In this document: in pieces, positions 1 to 8,674 of the stretch | Position numbering within the stretch: position 1 is the first letter of the stretch | Layout of the letters: each line of letters begins with the position of its first letter | Source of the DNA: Nocardia amamiensis | GTDB lineage: Bacteria > Actinomycetota > Actinomycetes > Mycobacteriales > Mycobacteriaceae | Assembly: GCF_015477605.1 (NCBI RefSeq) | Contig: NZ_JADLQX010000001.1 | Span: 62,001-126,000, forward strand | Length of the DNA stretch: 64,000 nt | Reading direction: 5' to 3' | Translations under genes and position numbers: made by a program | Notes under the pieces: model-generated | Database searches by the model: none | What the model saw: only the letters and a program-made list of their open reading frames with translations | Told to the model about the DNA's origin: nothing

Positions 1-69
1 CGGTGATCCGCAGCGGCACCGGGAGGCGATAGTCTCCGCAGGCTCGACTTCGACCCGGGACCAGCGGAA

Positions 70-245
70 TCAGCGCAGCCACACGGCAATGCCGACTGGC
101 GTGACGGGCAGCGGTCGCCCGGTCAGGAACATCGTCCACTGCCGTGCGGGCTGATCGGGAAACCGCAGGTACGGCTCGATGACGAAGACGGTGCCCGCGG
201 CACGCAGCCGGTCGGCCAGCCGGTGCCGGCGATGCCGAGACGCTT
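70..245 (-). pseudogene. VOC/glyoxalase-superfamily gene remnant
   Basis: On the minus strand one frame ending with a TGA at 72-70 reads as the end of a VOC (glyoxalase/bleomycin-resistance fold) protein. The recognisable stretch runs from about 235 down to 120 and contains LADRLRAAG, then FVIEPYLRF, then QWTMFL, as in the last strand-helix-strand of this family. The expected terminal D-P-x-G-N-x-L-E-F metal-ligand motif is absent: after QWTMFL the sequence is unrelated. The fragment is about 50 codons with no start, so I read it as decayed rather than a functional gene. The family match is by eye; the substrate cannot be said. Confidence 0.4.
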
Positions 246-506
246 GGCCGAGCCGCTCAGGAGCACGTCGACTCGGCCCGCCGCAGCTTTTTGGCCGACC
301 TTCCCGAATAGTCCCGCACCGCAGGTCGCCCGCCGTGGCGAGCTGATGCGAATCCGTCCGTTATCCGTGGGCGCTGCGCAATCGGAACGCCACGGCGGCG
401 AGCAGCAGGATCGACATGGTGCCGATGGTCCGGCAGGCGCTGGTCGAGATGATGAACTCGTGGTTGGTGCAGCGCCTCCCGCAGCGCTGACGGTTAGACT
501 CGGCCC

Positions 507-1379
507 GTGCTGCCAGCCGCCGAACCGGCCGGTGCCGTCGGGGCGGGAACAGATCCGGTACCGGGATTTCCTGGAACGACGGTGCCGATCCGACCGCTGA
601 TTTTCCGCGAACTGCTCGATCAGCCGTTCGCTCTGATCCAGGCGAACATTCGCGCCCTGGCCGGGTTCAGTCTCGCAGGCTTGTTCGCCGCCGAGGCGGT
701 CGTCGTCGCGGTGACCGCGGGCGTCTCGGGGCTGACCGACGGCTCCGACCCGGGCACCGCCTGGGCTGCGATTCTGTCGACCGCCGCCTGCGCGTGGGTG
801 CTGCGGTTCGCGTTGCGCGGGATGACCGTGGCGCTCGGACTCGCGACCGTCGGCGGCGCCCCGATCGGCTGGCGCACCGCGCTCGGCCGGTGCGCTGCGA
901 TCTTCGGTCCGCTGCTGGTGTTCCAGCTGTTGTTCACCTCGGTTGGTGTGGCTGTGATCGCGCTGAGCAGCCCGTTGATCGTGACGCTTCCGCTGATATT
1001 GCTCTGGCTCGGCTGGCTGCGGGCGCGCCGTTGGATCACGGTTCCGATTCTGTTCGCCGAGCGAACCTCGCATCGCGACGGCGTCGCCCGCGCGAAACTG
1101 CTCGCCGAGGGCGCCGAGTGGCCGACCACCGGACTGTGGATAGCCCAGCGTGCCCTGTTCGGGCTGCTCGCGGTGCCGTTGCTGGCCATCCCGCTGTTCA
1201 TCACGGATTTCTCCGGCACCCATCGGTGGCCGGTGATCATCCTGACCACCTCCGCCGTGCTGCTGGTGACGGCGTTCGGCGAGGTGGTCGAGGCATCGTC
1301 GCGGGTGGTGTGCTACATCGATCGCCGTTGCCGCAGGGAGGGATTGGACATCCGCATCCCCACTCGGGAGACGCGATGA
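507..1379 (+). CDS. Polytopic membrane protein at head of MoxR/DUF58 block
   Basis: A 290-residue integral membrane protein with about six hydrophobic segments (near residues 50-70, 85-105, 130-185 and 215-265) and no recognised catalytic motif. It corresponds by position to the membrane protein that precedes the DUF4350-MoxR-DUF58 genes in Mycobacterium (the Rv3690 region); that is context, not proven homology. The GTG at 507 is chosen because a TAGACT -10-like hexamer at 495-500 puts the transcription start on the GTG, the leaderless arrangement common in actinomycetes. A GTG at 582 is a possible later start. Its TGA overlaps the ATG of the next gene, so the two are probably translationally coupled. 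Function unknown, probably envelope-related. Confidence 0.75.
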   Translation: MLPAAEPAGAVGAGTDPVPGFPGTTVPIRPLIFRELLDQPFALIQANIRALAGFSLAGLFAAEAVVVAVTAGVSGLTDGSDPGTAWAAILSTAACAWVLRFALRGMTVALGLATVGGAPIGWRTALGRCAAIFGPLLVFQLLFTSVGVAVIALSSPLIVTLPLILLWLGWLRARRWITVPILFAERTSHRDGVARAKLLAEGAEWPTTGLWIAQRALFGLLAVPLLAIPLFITDFSGTHRWPVIILTTSAVLLVTAFGEVVEASSRVVCYIDRRCRREGLDIRIPTRETR

Positions 1380-2479
1380 ACGATCCTCGGCCGCCGCGAA
1401 GCGCGCCGGATACACGCGATCCCGCGGAAATCAGTCTGGCCAAGACCGTCCCGGTGACGAACGACCCGGCACCCGGCACCCCTCATCTCCGCTCCGCCGC
1501 CGACCATCGGGCCGCCGCTGAATCGGCGGCGCAGCGCCGGGATTTCGACAGCGCCCTGCGGGAACGATTCCGCGCCGTGCTGCGCGGCTTGGAACAGCAT
1601 GGCGTGCTGGAAGTCCGGCGCTCGCGCACCGCGCGGGAAACCGCCGACGACGTGACGACCGCGCTGCCGCTGGAGGTCGCCACCGAACTACATCCCGCGG
1701 CACGCAGTTTCGACGAGGTGGTTTACGGCGGACGCCGCGCCGGCGAAGACGAATACCGCAGACTCGAATACGCCGACCGGTTCTCCGCCGCCGCGCCGCC
1801 ACCCGCATCGGAGCCCACCGCGATCGAGGCGAAGGAGCGACCGCCGCGCACCAGACGGCAACTCCCGCCACTGCCGAAGCTATTGCGCAGTCCGAAATTC
1901 TGGGCCGTGCTCGCCGCCACAGCCGCATTGCTGCTGCTGGTCTACGGCGCACTGCAATCCTGCGGTGCGCCGACCGCGCCGCCGCCGAAACCACCACCGG
2001 ACCTGCCCGACGTCCCGCCGCCGGACGATACCTACGACCCGCCTGGCTTCGGAGCGGGCGACGATCCGATCTGGGATCGACTGCCCGCACCGGTCTTCTA
2101 CGGCGCAGTGCAGTTTCTGCTCGCCGCCGCACTGGTGGTGTGGTGGCGCGCGCGGCGGCGGGGCGCTCTGGTGCGCGAGCCGCGCCCGGTGGAAGTCGCG
2201 GCGAACGAATTGCTCGCCGGCCAGGCCGCGCTGTATCGGCGCTCGAAGGACCACGACCACGTCGCCGGAAAGCTGCGAGCGGCGACCATGCGCCGCATTC
2301 GTACACCGCTGGGCGTCACCGCCGACACTCCGCCGGACCGGATCGTCAGCGCGATCGCCGCACGCATCGGAGCCGACCCGGCACAGATCGCGGCCGCGCT
2401 GTTCGGCCCGGTGCCCGACCCGGACGCCCTGCGGATGGTGGCCGCTCAGCTCGAATGGATCGAATCGGAGATCGGATGA
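1376..2479 (+). CDS. DUF4129/DUF4350-like membrane protein (composite)
   Basis: 367 residues. Residues 45-135 look like the soluble DUF4129 domain (FDSALRERFRAVLRGLE, later ARSFDEVVYGG). A transmembrane helix follows near 180-200, a proline-rich loop (PPPKPPPDLPDVPPPDD), a second helix near 240-260, and a C-terminal 100 residues resembling the tail of DUF4350 proteins. Relatives normally encode DUF4129 and DUF4350 as separate proteins; here both ends lie in one shorter polypeptide and the central soluble part of DUF4350 is missing. It sits directly upstream of MoxR and shares an ATGA overlap with the gene before it. Proteins of this block are thought to act with the MoxR ATPase at the membrane; the exact role is unknown. 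Confidence 0.7.
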   Translation: MNDPRPPRSAPDTRDPAEISLAKTVPVTNDPAPGTPHLRSAADHRAAAESAAQRRDFDSALRERFRAVLRGLEQHGVLEVRRSRTARETADDVTTALPLEVATELHPAARSFDEVVYGGRRAGEDEYRRLEYADRFSAAAPPPASEPTAIEAKERPPRTRRQLPPLPKLLRSPKFWAVLAATAALLLLVYGALQSCGAPTAPPPKPPPDLPDVPPPDDTYDPPGFGAGDDPIWDRLPAPVFYGAVQFLLAAALVVWWRARRRGALVREPRPVEVAANELLAGQAALYRRSKDHDHVAGKLRAATMRRIRTPLGVTADTPPDRIVSAIAARIGADPAQIAAALFGPVPDPDALRMVAAQLEWIESEIG

Positions 2480-2543
2480 GGCAGCATCGCCCAACCACCC
2501 GGCCGACGGCGTGCGGGAACGCCCGCGAACCACAGGAGGTCGA

Positions 2544-3521
2544 ATGACCAGCATCGATACCACCCCGACGGCCGAGGAAGCGCTCGCCGCGTTCCACGCG
2601 CTGCGCGCCGAGATCGGCAAGGCGGTGGTCGGCAACGACAACGCGGTCATGTACCTGGTGCTCGCGCTGCTGTGCCGCGGCCACGTGCTGCTCGAGGGTG
2701 TGCCCGGCGTGGCGAAGACGCTGCTGGTGCGGGCACTGGCCACAGCGCTGGATCTGGACCACGCGCGTGTGCAGTTCACCCCGGACCTGATGCCGGGCGA
2801 CGTCACCGGCTCACAGATCTACGATCCGCACTCGGCGGAGTTCACCTTCCGGCACGGCCCGGTGTTCACCAATCTGCTGCTCGCCGATGAGATCAACCGC
2901 ACTCCGCCGAAAACCCAGTCCGCGCTGCTGGAATCAATGGAGGAGCGGCAGGTCTCGGTGGACGGGAAGCCGCAGCCGCTGCCCGACCCGTTCGTCGTGG
3001 TCGCCACGCAGAATCCGATCGAGCAGGAGGGCACCTACCCGCTGCCGGAAGCCCAGCTGGACCGGTTCCTGTTCAAGGTGGACATCCACCTGCCCGGCCG
3101 CGATGACGAATTCCGCATCCTGCAACGCCACGCCGCCGGGTTCGATCCACGTGACCTGACCGCCGCGGGACTGCGTCCCGTGGCGGGCCCCACGCACATC
3201 GCCGCCGCGCGCGCCGCGATCACGAAAATGACGATCAGCCCGGAGGTGCTCGCCTACACCGTCGACGTCTGCCGGGCGACGCGCACCTCGCCCGCCGTGC
3301 AGCACGGTGCCTCCACCCGAGGCGCGACCGCTCTGATGGCGGCTTCACGCGCGTTCGCCTGGCTCAACGGCCGCGGTTTCGTCACACCGGACGACGTGAA
3401 ATCCGTCGCGGTCGCCGTGCTGCGGCACCGCCTGCACCTGCGCCCGGAAGCCGAGCTGGACGGGGTGACCACCGAGGGCGTGATGTCGGCGCTGCTGCTG
3501 TCGGTTCCGGTTCCGGTGTAG
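2544..3521 (+). CDS. MoxR-family AAA+ ATPase
   Basis: A 325-residue cytoplasmic AAA+ ATPase of the MoxR group. Walker A is GVPGVAKT (about residues 53-60), Walker B is LLLADEIN (about 111-118), the sensor-1 stretch is VATQNP, followed by the family signature YPLPEAQLDRF. The C-terminal lid domain (about 215-325) is complete. MoxR ATPases act as chaperone-like remodelling factors for partner proteins encoded beside them, typically DUF58 (VWA-like) and DUF4129/DUF4350 membrane proteins, as here. An AGGAGGT ribosome-binding site at 2534-2540 fixes the ATG at 2544. Three bases separate it from the next gene. The counterpart in M. tuberculosis is the moxR2 locus (Rv3692). Confidence 0.93.
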   Translation: MTSIDTTPTAEEALAAFHALRAEIGKAVVGNDNAVMYLVLALLCRGHVLLEGVPGVAKTLLVRALATALDLDHARVQFTPDLMPGDVTGSQIYDPHSAEFTFRHGPVFTNLLLADEINRTPPKTQSALLESMEERQVSVDGKPQPLPDPFVVVATQNPIEQEGTYPLPEAQLDRFLFKVDIHLPGRDDEFRILQRHAAGFDPRDLTAAGLRPVAGPTHIAAARAAITKMTISPEVLAYTVDVCRATRTSPAVQHGASTRGATALMAASRAFAWLNGRGFVTPDDVKSVAVAVLRHRLHLRPEAELDGVTTEGVMSALLLSVPVPV

Positions 3522-3524
3522 CGC

Positions 3525-4820
3525 ATGGTCGTCACCGGTCGGCTGGCCGCCGCGGCGGGAGCGTCCGCCCTGTTCGTCACCCTGCTCGTGCCCTCCCTGC
3601 TGGGGGTCGTCACGCTGACCTGCGCGCTGGCCGCGGCCGTGCTCATCGATCTGGCCGCGGTGGGCCGGGCGCGGGATCTGACGCTCTCCCGGCAAGCACT
3701 GACCACGGTGCGACTCGGACGCTCCACCGAAGTCGAGCTCGTCGCGGTGAACACCGGGCCCAGGGTGCTGCGCGGCATCGTGTGGGACGACTGGCCCGGC
3801 AGCGCACGCGCCGTAAACCGCGCGCACCCGCTGGATCTCGCGCCCGCCACCTTGGTCCGGTTCCGCACCACGCTCACACCGACCCACCGCGGTGATCGAG
3901 TCGCGGGACCGGTCACCGTGCGGCTGCTCGGCCCGCTCGGGTTGGCCGGCAAGCAGACCAGGCACGACGTGCCCGCCCGGGTACGCGCGCTGCCCGCGTT
4001 CCGCGCCGAGCGGCTGCTGCGGTCGAAAGTGAAACGGCTGCAACATCTCGAAGGCAGCAATGTAGCCAACCTGCGCGGGCAGGGCACCGAATTCGATTCC
4101 TTCCGCGAGTACGTCGCCGGCGACGACGTGCGCGCCATCGATTGGCGCGCCACCGCCCGTGCCACCGACGTCCTGGTCCGCACCTGGCGCCCGGAACGCA
4201 ACCGGCACATGCTGATGCTGCTGGACACCGGCCGGATCAGCGCGGGCCGCGTCGGCGAAGGCACCCGCCTGGACGCGAGCATCGAGGCCGCCCTGCTGCT
4301 CGGCGGGCTGGCGGCCGCCGCGGGCGACTCGGTGGACCTGCTCGCCTTCGACCGGAAACCGCGCGCCGAAGTCCGCGGTGCGGGCGGAAAAGGTTTGCAG
4401 CTGAAGCTGATGCACGCGATGGCGGGCATCACCCCGGCCCTTGTCGACACCGACAGCGCCGGCCTGGTGCGGGCGGCCGTGCAGCGCACCCGCCGACGCA
4501 GCCTGGTCGTCTGGTTCACCAGCCTCGACGGGGCGGCCGTCGAGGAGAATCTGCTACCCGTACTGCCCGTCCTCGCGCAGCGCCACCGGGTGCTCATCGT
4601 GTCGGTGACCGACCCCGACGTCGCCGCCGCGGCGGCCCGCCGCGACAACGTGGGCGATCTCTACGCGGCGGCCGCTGCCGAATCCGTCCTGGCCGAACGC
4701 GCTCTGGTCCAGGAATCCCTGCGGCGCATGGGGATCGCGGTTGTCGCCGCGCCACCGGAACGACTGCCCGAGGCCTTGGCGGACGAATACCTCGAACTCA
4801 AGCAGTCCGGCGCCCTCTAG
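3525..4820 (+). CDS. DUF58 domain-containing membrane protein
   Basis: 431 residues. Two hydrophobic segments lie at about 5-25 and 28-48. The DUF58 signature is clear: FDSFREYVAGDDVRAIDWRA at about 187-206, then a VWA-like domain containing LMLLDTGRI. DUF58 proteins are anchored in the membrane with the VWA-like domain inside and pair with MoxR ATPases. The ATG lies three bases after the MoxR stop, so co-transcription and coupling are likely. Length is normal for the family and nothing is missing. The counterpart in M. tuberculosis is Rv3693. Confidence 0.9.
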   Translation: MVVTGRLAAAAGASALFVTLLVPSLLGVVTLTCALAAAVLIDLAAVGRARDLTLSRQALTTVRLGRSTEVELVAVNTGPRVLRGIVWDDWPGSARAVNRAHPLDLAPATLVRFRTTLTPTHRGDRVAGPVTVRLLGPLGLAGKQTRHDVPARVRALPAFRAERLLRSKVKRLQHLEGSNVANLRGQGTEFDSFREYVAGDDVRAIDWRATARATDVLVRTWRPERNRHMLMLLDTGRISAGRVGEGTRLDASIEAALLLGGLAAAAGDSVDLLAFDRKPRAEVRGAGGKGLQLKLMHAMAGITPALVDTDSAGLVRAAVQRTRRRSLVVWFTSLDGAAVEENLLPVLPVLAQRHRVLIVSVTDPDVAAAAARRDNVGDLYAAAAAESVLAERALVQESLRRMGIAVVAAPPERLPEALADEYLELKQSGAL

Positions 4821-4879
4821 CCGTTCCGCGCGGGCCGAAACGGCATCCAGATGCGAGGGCGAAGGAGGATCATTGGCCC

Positions 4880-5899
4880 ATGTCCTCAGATCTCGCCGCC
4901 TTCGTCCGCGGACTGCCCAAAGCGGAGCTGCACCTGCATCTGGAAGGGACACTCGAGCCGGAGCTGAAATTCCGCCTCGCCCAGCGCAACGGCATCGAGC
5001 TGCCGGAGAAGTCCGTCGACGAAGTCAAGCAGACCTATCGCTTCCATGACCTGACCTCGTTCCTGCGGGTCTACTACCCGGCCATGCGGGTGCTGCAACG
5101 GCCGGAGGACTTCCACGACCTCGCCTTCGACTATCTGACCAGAGCACATGCGCAGGGCGTCCGCCATGTCGAGATGTTCTTCGATCCGCAGGCACACACC
5201 GGGCGCGGTGTTCCGTTCCCCGCCGTGGTCAGTGGGTACCGATCGGCGATCGCGCGGGCGCGGCGCATGCTCGGGATCTCCGCCGAGCTGATCCTGTGCT
5301 TCCTGCGCGACCATTCCGCGGAGTACGCGATGGCGACACTGCTGGAAGCACTGCCGTACAAGGACTGGATCATCGGGGTGGGGTTGGACTCCGACGAGCG
5401 CGGCAATCCGCCGAGCAAGTTCGATGCCGTCTTCCAGCGCGCCCGCGCGGAAGGATTCCTGCTGACCATGCACTGCGACATCGACCAGCAGAACTCCATC
5501 GAGCACATCCGCCAGGCGCTGGAGGACATCGAAGTCGACCGCCTCGACCACGGCACGAACATTGTCGAGGACGACCGTCTGGTCGAGCTGGCCAAAAGCA
5601 AGGGCATCGCGCTCACCTGTTGCCCGGTGTCGAACTCCTTCGTCACCGCGCAGATGAAGTCCGATGAGATCGTCGGCCTGCTGAACCGCGGCCTGACCGT
5701 GACCGTCAACAGCGACGACCCCGCGTATTTCGGCGCGTACGCCGCCGACAACTACCTGGCGCTGGCCGAGCAGGCCGGCCTCGAAATCGATCAGCTGGCG
5801 GAACTGGCCAAGAACTCGTTCCGCGCGTCCTGGATCACGCCCGCCCGCCAGGACCAGTTCCTGCGTGAGATCGACGCTTACGTCGCGGGCAACAGCTAA
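4880..5899 (+). CDS. Adenosine/adenine deaminase-family metalloenzyme
   Basis: 339 residues with a TIM-barrel amidohydrolase fold. Metal ligands are visible: HLHLEG (His18, His20), His198, His224 in LDHGTN and the Asp pair in NSDDP (279-280). Where classical adenosine deaminases have H-A-G-E, with Glu as general acid, this protein has H-C-D (198-200) followed by IDQQNS, which marks a different subgroup. I therefore call the family and leave the substrate open between adenosine, adenine and another 6-aminopurine nucleoside. Overall length is normal. A GAAGGAGGAT site at 4861-4870 precedes the chosen ATG. The gene lies 60 bases after DUF58 but has no obvious functional link to it; purine salvage is the likely role. 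Confidence 0.85.
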   Translation: MSSDLAAFVRGLPKAELHLHLEGTLEPELKFRLAQRNGIELPEKSVDEVKQTYRFHDLTSFLRVYYPAMRVLQRPEDFHDLAFDYLTRAHAQGVRHVEMFFDPQAHTGRGVPFPAVVSGYRSAIARARRMLGISAELILCFLRDHSAEYAMATLLEALPYKDWIIGVGLDSDERGNPPSKFDAVFQRARAEGFLLTMHCDIDQQNSIEHIRQALEDIEVDRLDHGTNIVEDDRLVELAKSKGIALTCCPVSNSFVTAQMKSDEIVGLLNRGLTVTVNSDDPAYFGAYAADNYLALAEQAGLEIDQLAELAKNSFRASWITPARQDQFLREIDAYVAGNS

Positions 5900-5991
5900 A
5901 GGAGCGAAGACAGAGGCAGCCGCAGAAACGACGCTGCCGGACGGAGTCCGTCCTCAGACCGCGCCGGGCCGAGCGAAGGCGAGGCAGCCGC

Positions 5992-6783
5992 CTACTGCGC
6001 CCGCACCGGCATCGGCGCCGGCAGCACCGGAAACATAGGCCGAGGCAGCACCCGGCGCTGCCGTTCGGCGATGACCGCACCGAGGATCTGCAATGGGGGG
6101 TAGCCGACGGGGGGTGCGACGCGCAGCCGATCGCATACTTCGGTTACGAGCACGGTCCCCAAATGGTGCTGGGCGGCGGGGGTCAGCGTGCGGAAGCGGG
6201 TCAGGTACTGCCGCACCGCCAGCGCGAGATCTTCTGGCAGCCCGGACAGGTCGAGTTGCGCGCTCCAGCCCGTCAGCCACGGCGGGGCGATCGCCAGCGC
6301 GGGCAGCGGCAGCGGCCGTTGCGCGTGCACGACCACGGTGCCCGCCAGCACGTCACCGATCCGCCGCGCGTGTGGCGAGCACATCGAGGTGAGGACCGCG
6401 ATGGCGCCGAATCCGCCGAGCATCCAGAAGTCGACGATGGCGCCCGCCAAGCCGCGGGTGAGCGCGTGCCGGAAATCGACCGGTCCGCCGTCCTGACGCA
6501 CCACCCGCAGGCCGAGCATCAGCTTGCCCAATGTCCGCCCGCGCCAGACGGTCTCACAGGTCACCGGGTAGCCGACCAGAACAGCGACGACGGTGACCAG
6601 CACCACCGCGTCCAGCCACGCCGAATCCACTCCCGGGGGCAGCAACATCCAGACGATCGCGAACAGGACGAATCCGAGCGCACACTGGACCAGCACGTCG
6701 ATCAGGAACGCGGTGGCCCTGGTGGGGATCCGGGCGATCGGCAGCTCCAGGGCGACCGCTTCGCCGGTTGTGAATTCAGCCAT
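5992..6783 (-). CDS. RDD family membrane protein
   Basis: About 263 residues from the ATG at 6783 (MAEFTTGE); an upstream in-frame ATG at 6822 would add 13 residues and run almost into the divergent gene, so I prefer 6783. The RDD domain has the diagnostic R-x-x-A-x-x-x-D (RATAFLID, about 20-27), hydrophobic helices near 28-50 and 58-80, and the second signature GRTLGKLMLGLRVV near 93-106. The C-terminal 90 residues are soluble and lack known motifs. RDD proteins are small membrane proteins of uncertain, possibly transport-related, function. It is divergent from the SpoIIM-like gene, the same pairing as Rv3695/Rv3694c beside the MoxR block in Mycobacterium. Confidence 0.85.
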   Translation of the reverse strand: MAEFTTGEAVALELPIARIPTRATAFLIDVLVQCALGFVLFAIVWMLLPPGVDSAWLDAVVLVTVVAVLVGYPVTCETVWRGRTLGKLMLGLRVVRQDGGPVDFRHALTRGLAGAIVDFWMLGGFGAIAVLTSMCSPHARRIGDVLAGTVVVHAQRPLPLPALAIAPPWLTGWSAQLDLSGLPEDLALAVRQYLTRFRTLTPAAQHHLGTVLVTEVCDRLRVAPPVGYPPLQILGAVIAERQRRVLPRPMFPVLPAPMPVRAQ

Positions 6784-6826
6784 CTCGTTAGCATTCTTGC
6801 GACTGGCGGGAGTGGGAGGCAACCGA

Positions 6827-7843
6827 ATGGACGTGGACGCATACAGCCTGGCGCACCGCAGGGCTTGGGAACGGCTCGACTACCTGTCCACGCGCGGCAA
6901 GCTGACCGGCGCCGAGGCGGACGAACTGGTCATGCTCTACCGCCGGACGTCCCAGCAGTTGGCGCGATTGCAGTCGCACAGTCCCGACCCGGAGTTGATC
7001 GCCGGACTGAGCGCGCTGCTGGCCCGGGCCCGTGGCCGGGTGCTCGGGACGCGCACCGGAACCTGGCAGGAGGCCGGCCGGTTCTTCAGCCACCGTTTCC
7101 CGGCGGCGCTCTACCGGTCCTGGCCGTGGTGGGTCGGCGTGGCCGCGGTGTTCCTGCTCGTCACAGCCGGGTTGGCCATCTGGGTGGACCGGTTCGAATC
7201 CGCGCGAAAGGTACTTGGGATCCCGGATGACAGCGGGGATCTCACCGCGCCCGGCGGCGCGTTCGAGACGTACTACTCGGAACATCCGCAGGGTGCGTTC
7301 GCCGCGCAGGTGTGGACGAACAACGCATGGGTGGCGGCCATCGCCTTGTTCACCGGCGTGTTGATCCTGCCCGCCGTGTACCTGCTGTTCATGAACGCGC
7401 TCAATCTGGGCGTCAGCGCGGGACTGATGGCCGATGCGGGGCGGCTGGATTCGTTCTTCGGTTTCATCCTCCCGCACGGCACCCTCGAGCTGACGGCCGT
7501 GTTCGTCGCGGGCGGTGTGGGGCTGAAACTCGGTTGGACGCTGATCGATCCGGGTCGGCTCAGCCGGGTGGAGGCGGTCGCCAGGCAAGGCCGCGCGACC
7601 GCGACGGTGGCGCTCGGACTGGTCGCGGTGTTGCTGGTGTGTGGCTTCATTGAGGGATTCGTGACGCCGAGCCCGCTGCCCGCGCCGGTCCGTATCGCGA
7701 TCGGGTTCACCGCCGAGGCGTTCTTCCTGGTCTATGTCTTCGGAGTCGGGCGTCGCGCGGTACTGGAGCAGGCGGGCGAGGTCTACGAGCCGTCGAGGAA
7801 TCAGCACGCGAGTGTGAGCCAGACAACATTCAGCACACGCTGA
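6827..7843 (+). CDS. Stage II sporulation protein M-like membrane protein
   Basis: 338 residues. The N-terminal 90 residues are soluble and helical (AHRRAWERLDYL), followed by about five membrane helices from residue 105 onward, with FMNALNLGVSAGL and the conserved FILPHGTLELTAVFVAGG of the SpoIIM/DUF95 family near 200-240. In non-sporulating actinomycetes this family accompanies MoxR/RDD genes and is thought to act in envelope organisation; the direct role is not known. The ATG at 6827 has GGGAGG at 6813-6818 as ribosome-binding site. It is divergent from the RDD gene, and a strong hairpin follows at 7914-7952. Confidence 0.85.
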   Translation: MDVDAYSLAHRRAWERLDYLSTRGKLTGAEADELVMLYRRTSQQLARLQSHSPDPELIAGLSALLARARGRVLGTRTGTWQEAGRFFSHRFPAALYRSWPWWVGVAAVFLLVTAGLAIWVDRFESARKVLGIPDDSGDLTAPGGAFETYYSEHPQGAFAAQVWTNNAWVAAIALFTGVLILPAVYLLFMNALNLGVSAGLMADAGRLDSFFGFILPHGTLELTAVFVAGGVGLKLGWTLIDPGRLSRVEAVARQGRATATVALGLVAVLLVCGFIEGFVTPSPLPAPVRIAIGFTAEAFFLVYVFGVGRRAVLEQAGEVYEPSRNQHASVSQTTFSTR

Positions 7844-7913
7844 GCGACGACGGCCTGGGCAACCGACAGCTAAACCGGGTTACAGAGTGGTTTCGAATCC
7901 CCCATTTGAGTTC

Positions 7914-7952
7914 CGCTGGCCGCAGCGAGTCTTGCTCGAGCTGCGGCCAGCG
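7914..7952 (+). terminator. Strong hairpin after SpoIIM-like gene
   Basis: A perfect 13-bp inverted repeat (CGCTGGCCGCAGC at 7914-7926, complement at 7940-7952) with a 13-base loop lies 70 bases after the stop. There is no T tract, which is usual for actinomycete terminators. Confidence 0.7.
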
Positions 7953-8674
7953 TTACCGTCAACTCTACACAATCGTTATCCCTACGCAACCGTCCCCGCC
8001 GAGGTCAAGCGTATAAAGCAGCACGCCAGCAAACCCTGGCGGCACCCTTCCTCCGACCCGTGCCAGCAAACCGAGCGCGGCGGCGGAATCCACCGTTTCG
8101 GCACGCTTACGGCACCCTCGTAATCTCCCTTCGGCCGCCACTCCGAATCGCTCCGCAAAGGAGTCGCGGATATCCCGGGCGCGTTAGCTATACCTGGGAT
8201 AGACCTCTCCATGGTTTGCTGACATGCGCTCTCACCTGCACGTTCATTCCCTCGAAATGGCGATTGCTGGCCGCCGCCGAATAGAAAGCGACCAGAAGTT
8301 TGTTTACTTGGTAATAAACCGACGCGTACACAGCCCAGATACCGGAAGACCGGTCAGTTCCCCGACAGGCTCCGTATTAACCGGCCCGCACATCGGACCG
8401 CTCGGCCAGGCCCTACCGCCGCCATTCAGCACCTCGATCGCAACCATAAAGGCGTGTGTGATCTTCGCCTCACTACCTCGCCGCAGCGGCCCTGCCGCGC
8501 GAAATGGGCACCGTGACAGCGCAGTTCGAGAGATCCACGTCACAATCATCAACCACTGAGCACCGCTCCCGCGGTCCATTGGATCGCTGTCCCAGCACCG
8601 TGGCGCAGCTCCATGCGGGCCAGCCCGATCCCGATCGCCGGGCGCTCCGAGCCGCCTCACCCCCTTGGCCCGGC
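7953..8674. other. Gene-poor spacer of about 720 bp
   Basis: No reading frame here has both plausible codon use and a recognisable product. Composition is less GC-rich than the neighbours, especially at 8230-8340. An imperfect inverted repeat (GTTTGTTTAC, then GTAATAAAC) at about 8298-8319 could be a protein-binding site. ORFs of 70-118 codons exist on both strands, but none shows a ribosome-binding site together with a familiar motif. Confidence 0.5.

Noticed and set aside
123..1415. 430-codon minus-strand ORF over the first membrane gene
   Set aside because: An antisense shadow: the plus-strand frame has proper membrane helices and codon bias, and the minus one is Arg/Gln-rich.
7886..7905. 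A T-loop-like string (GGTTTCGAATCCCC) after the SpoIIM-like gene, as if from a tRNA
   Set aside because: No acceptor, D- or anticodon arms can be folded around it.
8304..8660. 118-codon minus-strand ORF in the 8 kb spacer
   Set aside because: No ribosome-binding site, mixed codon bias and no motif; overlaps other equally long frames.
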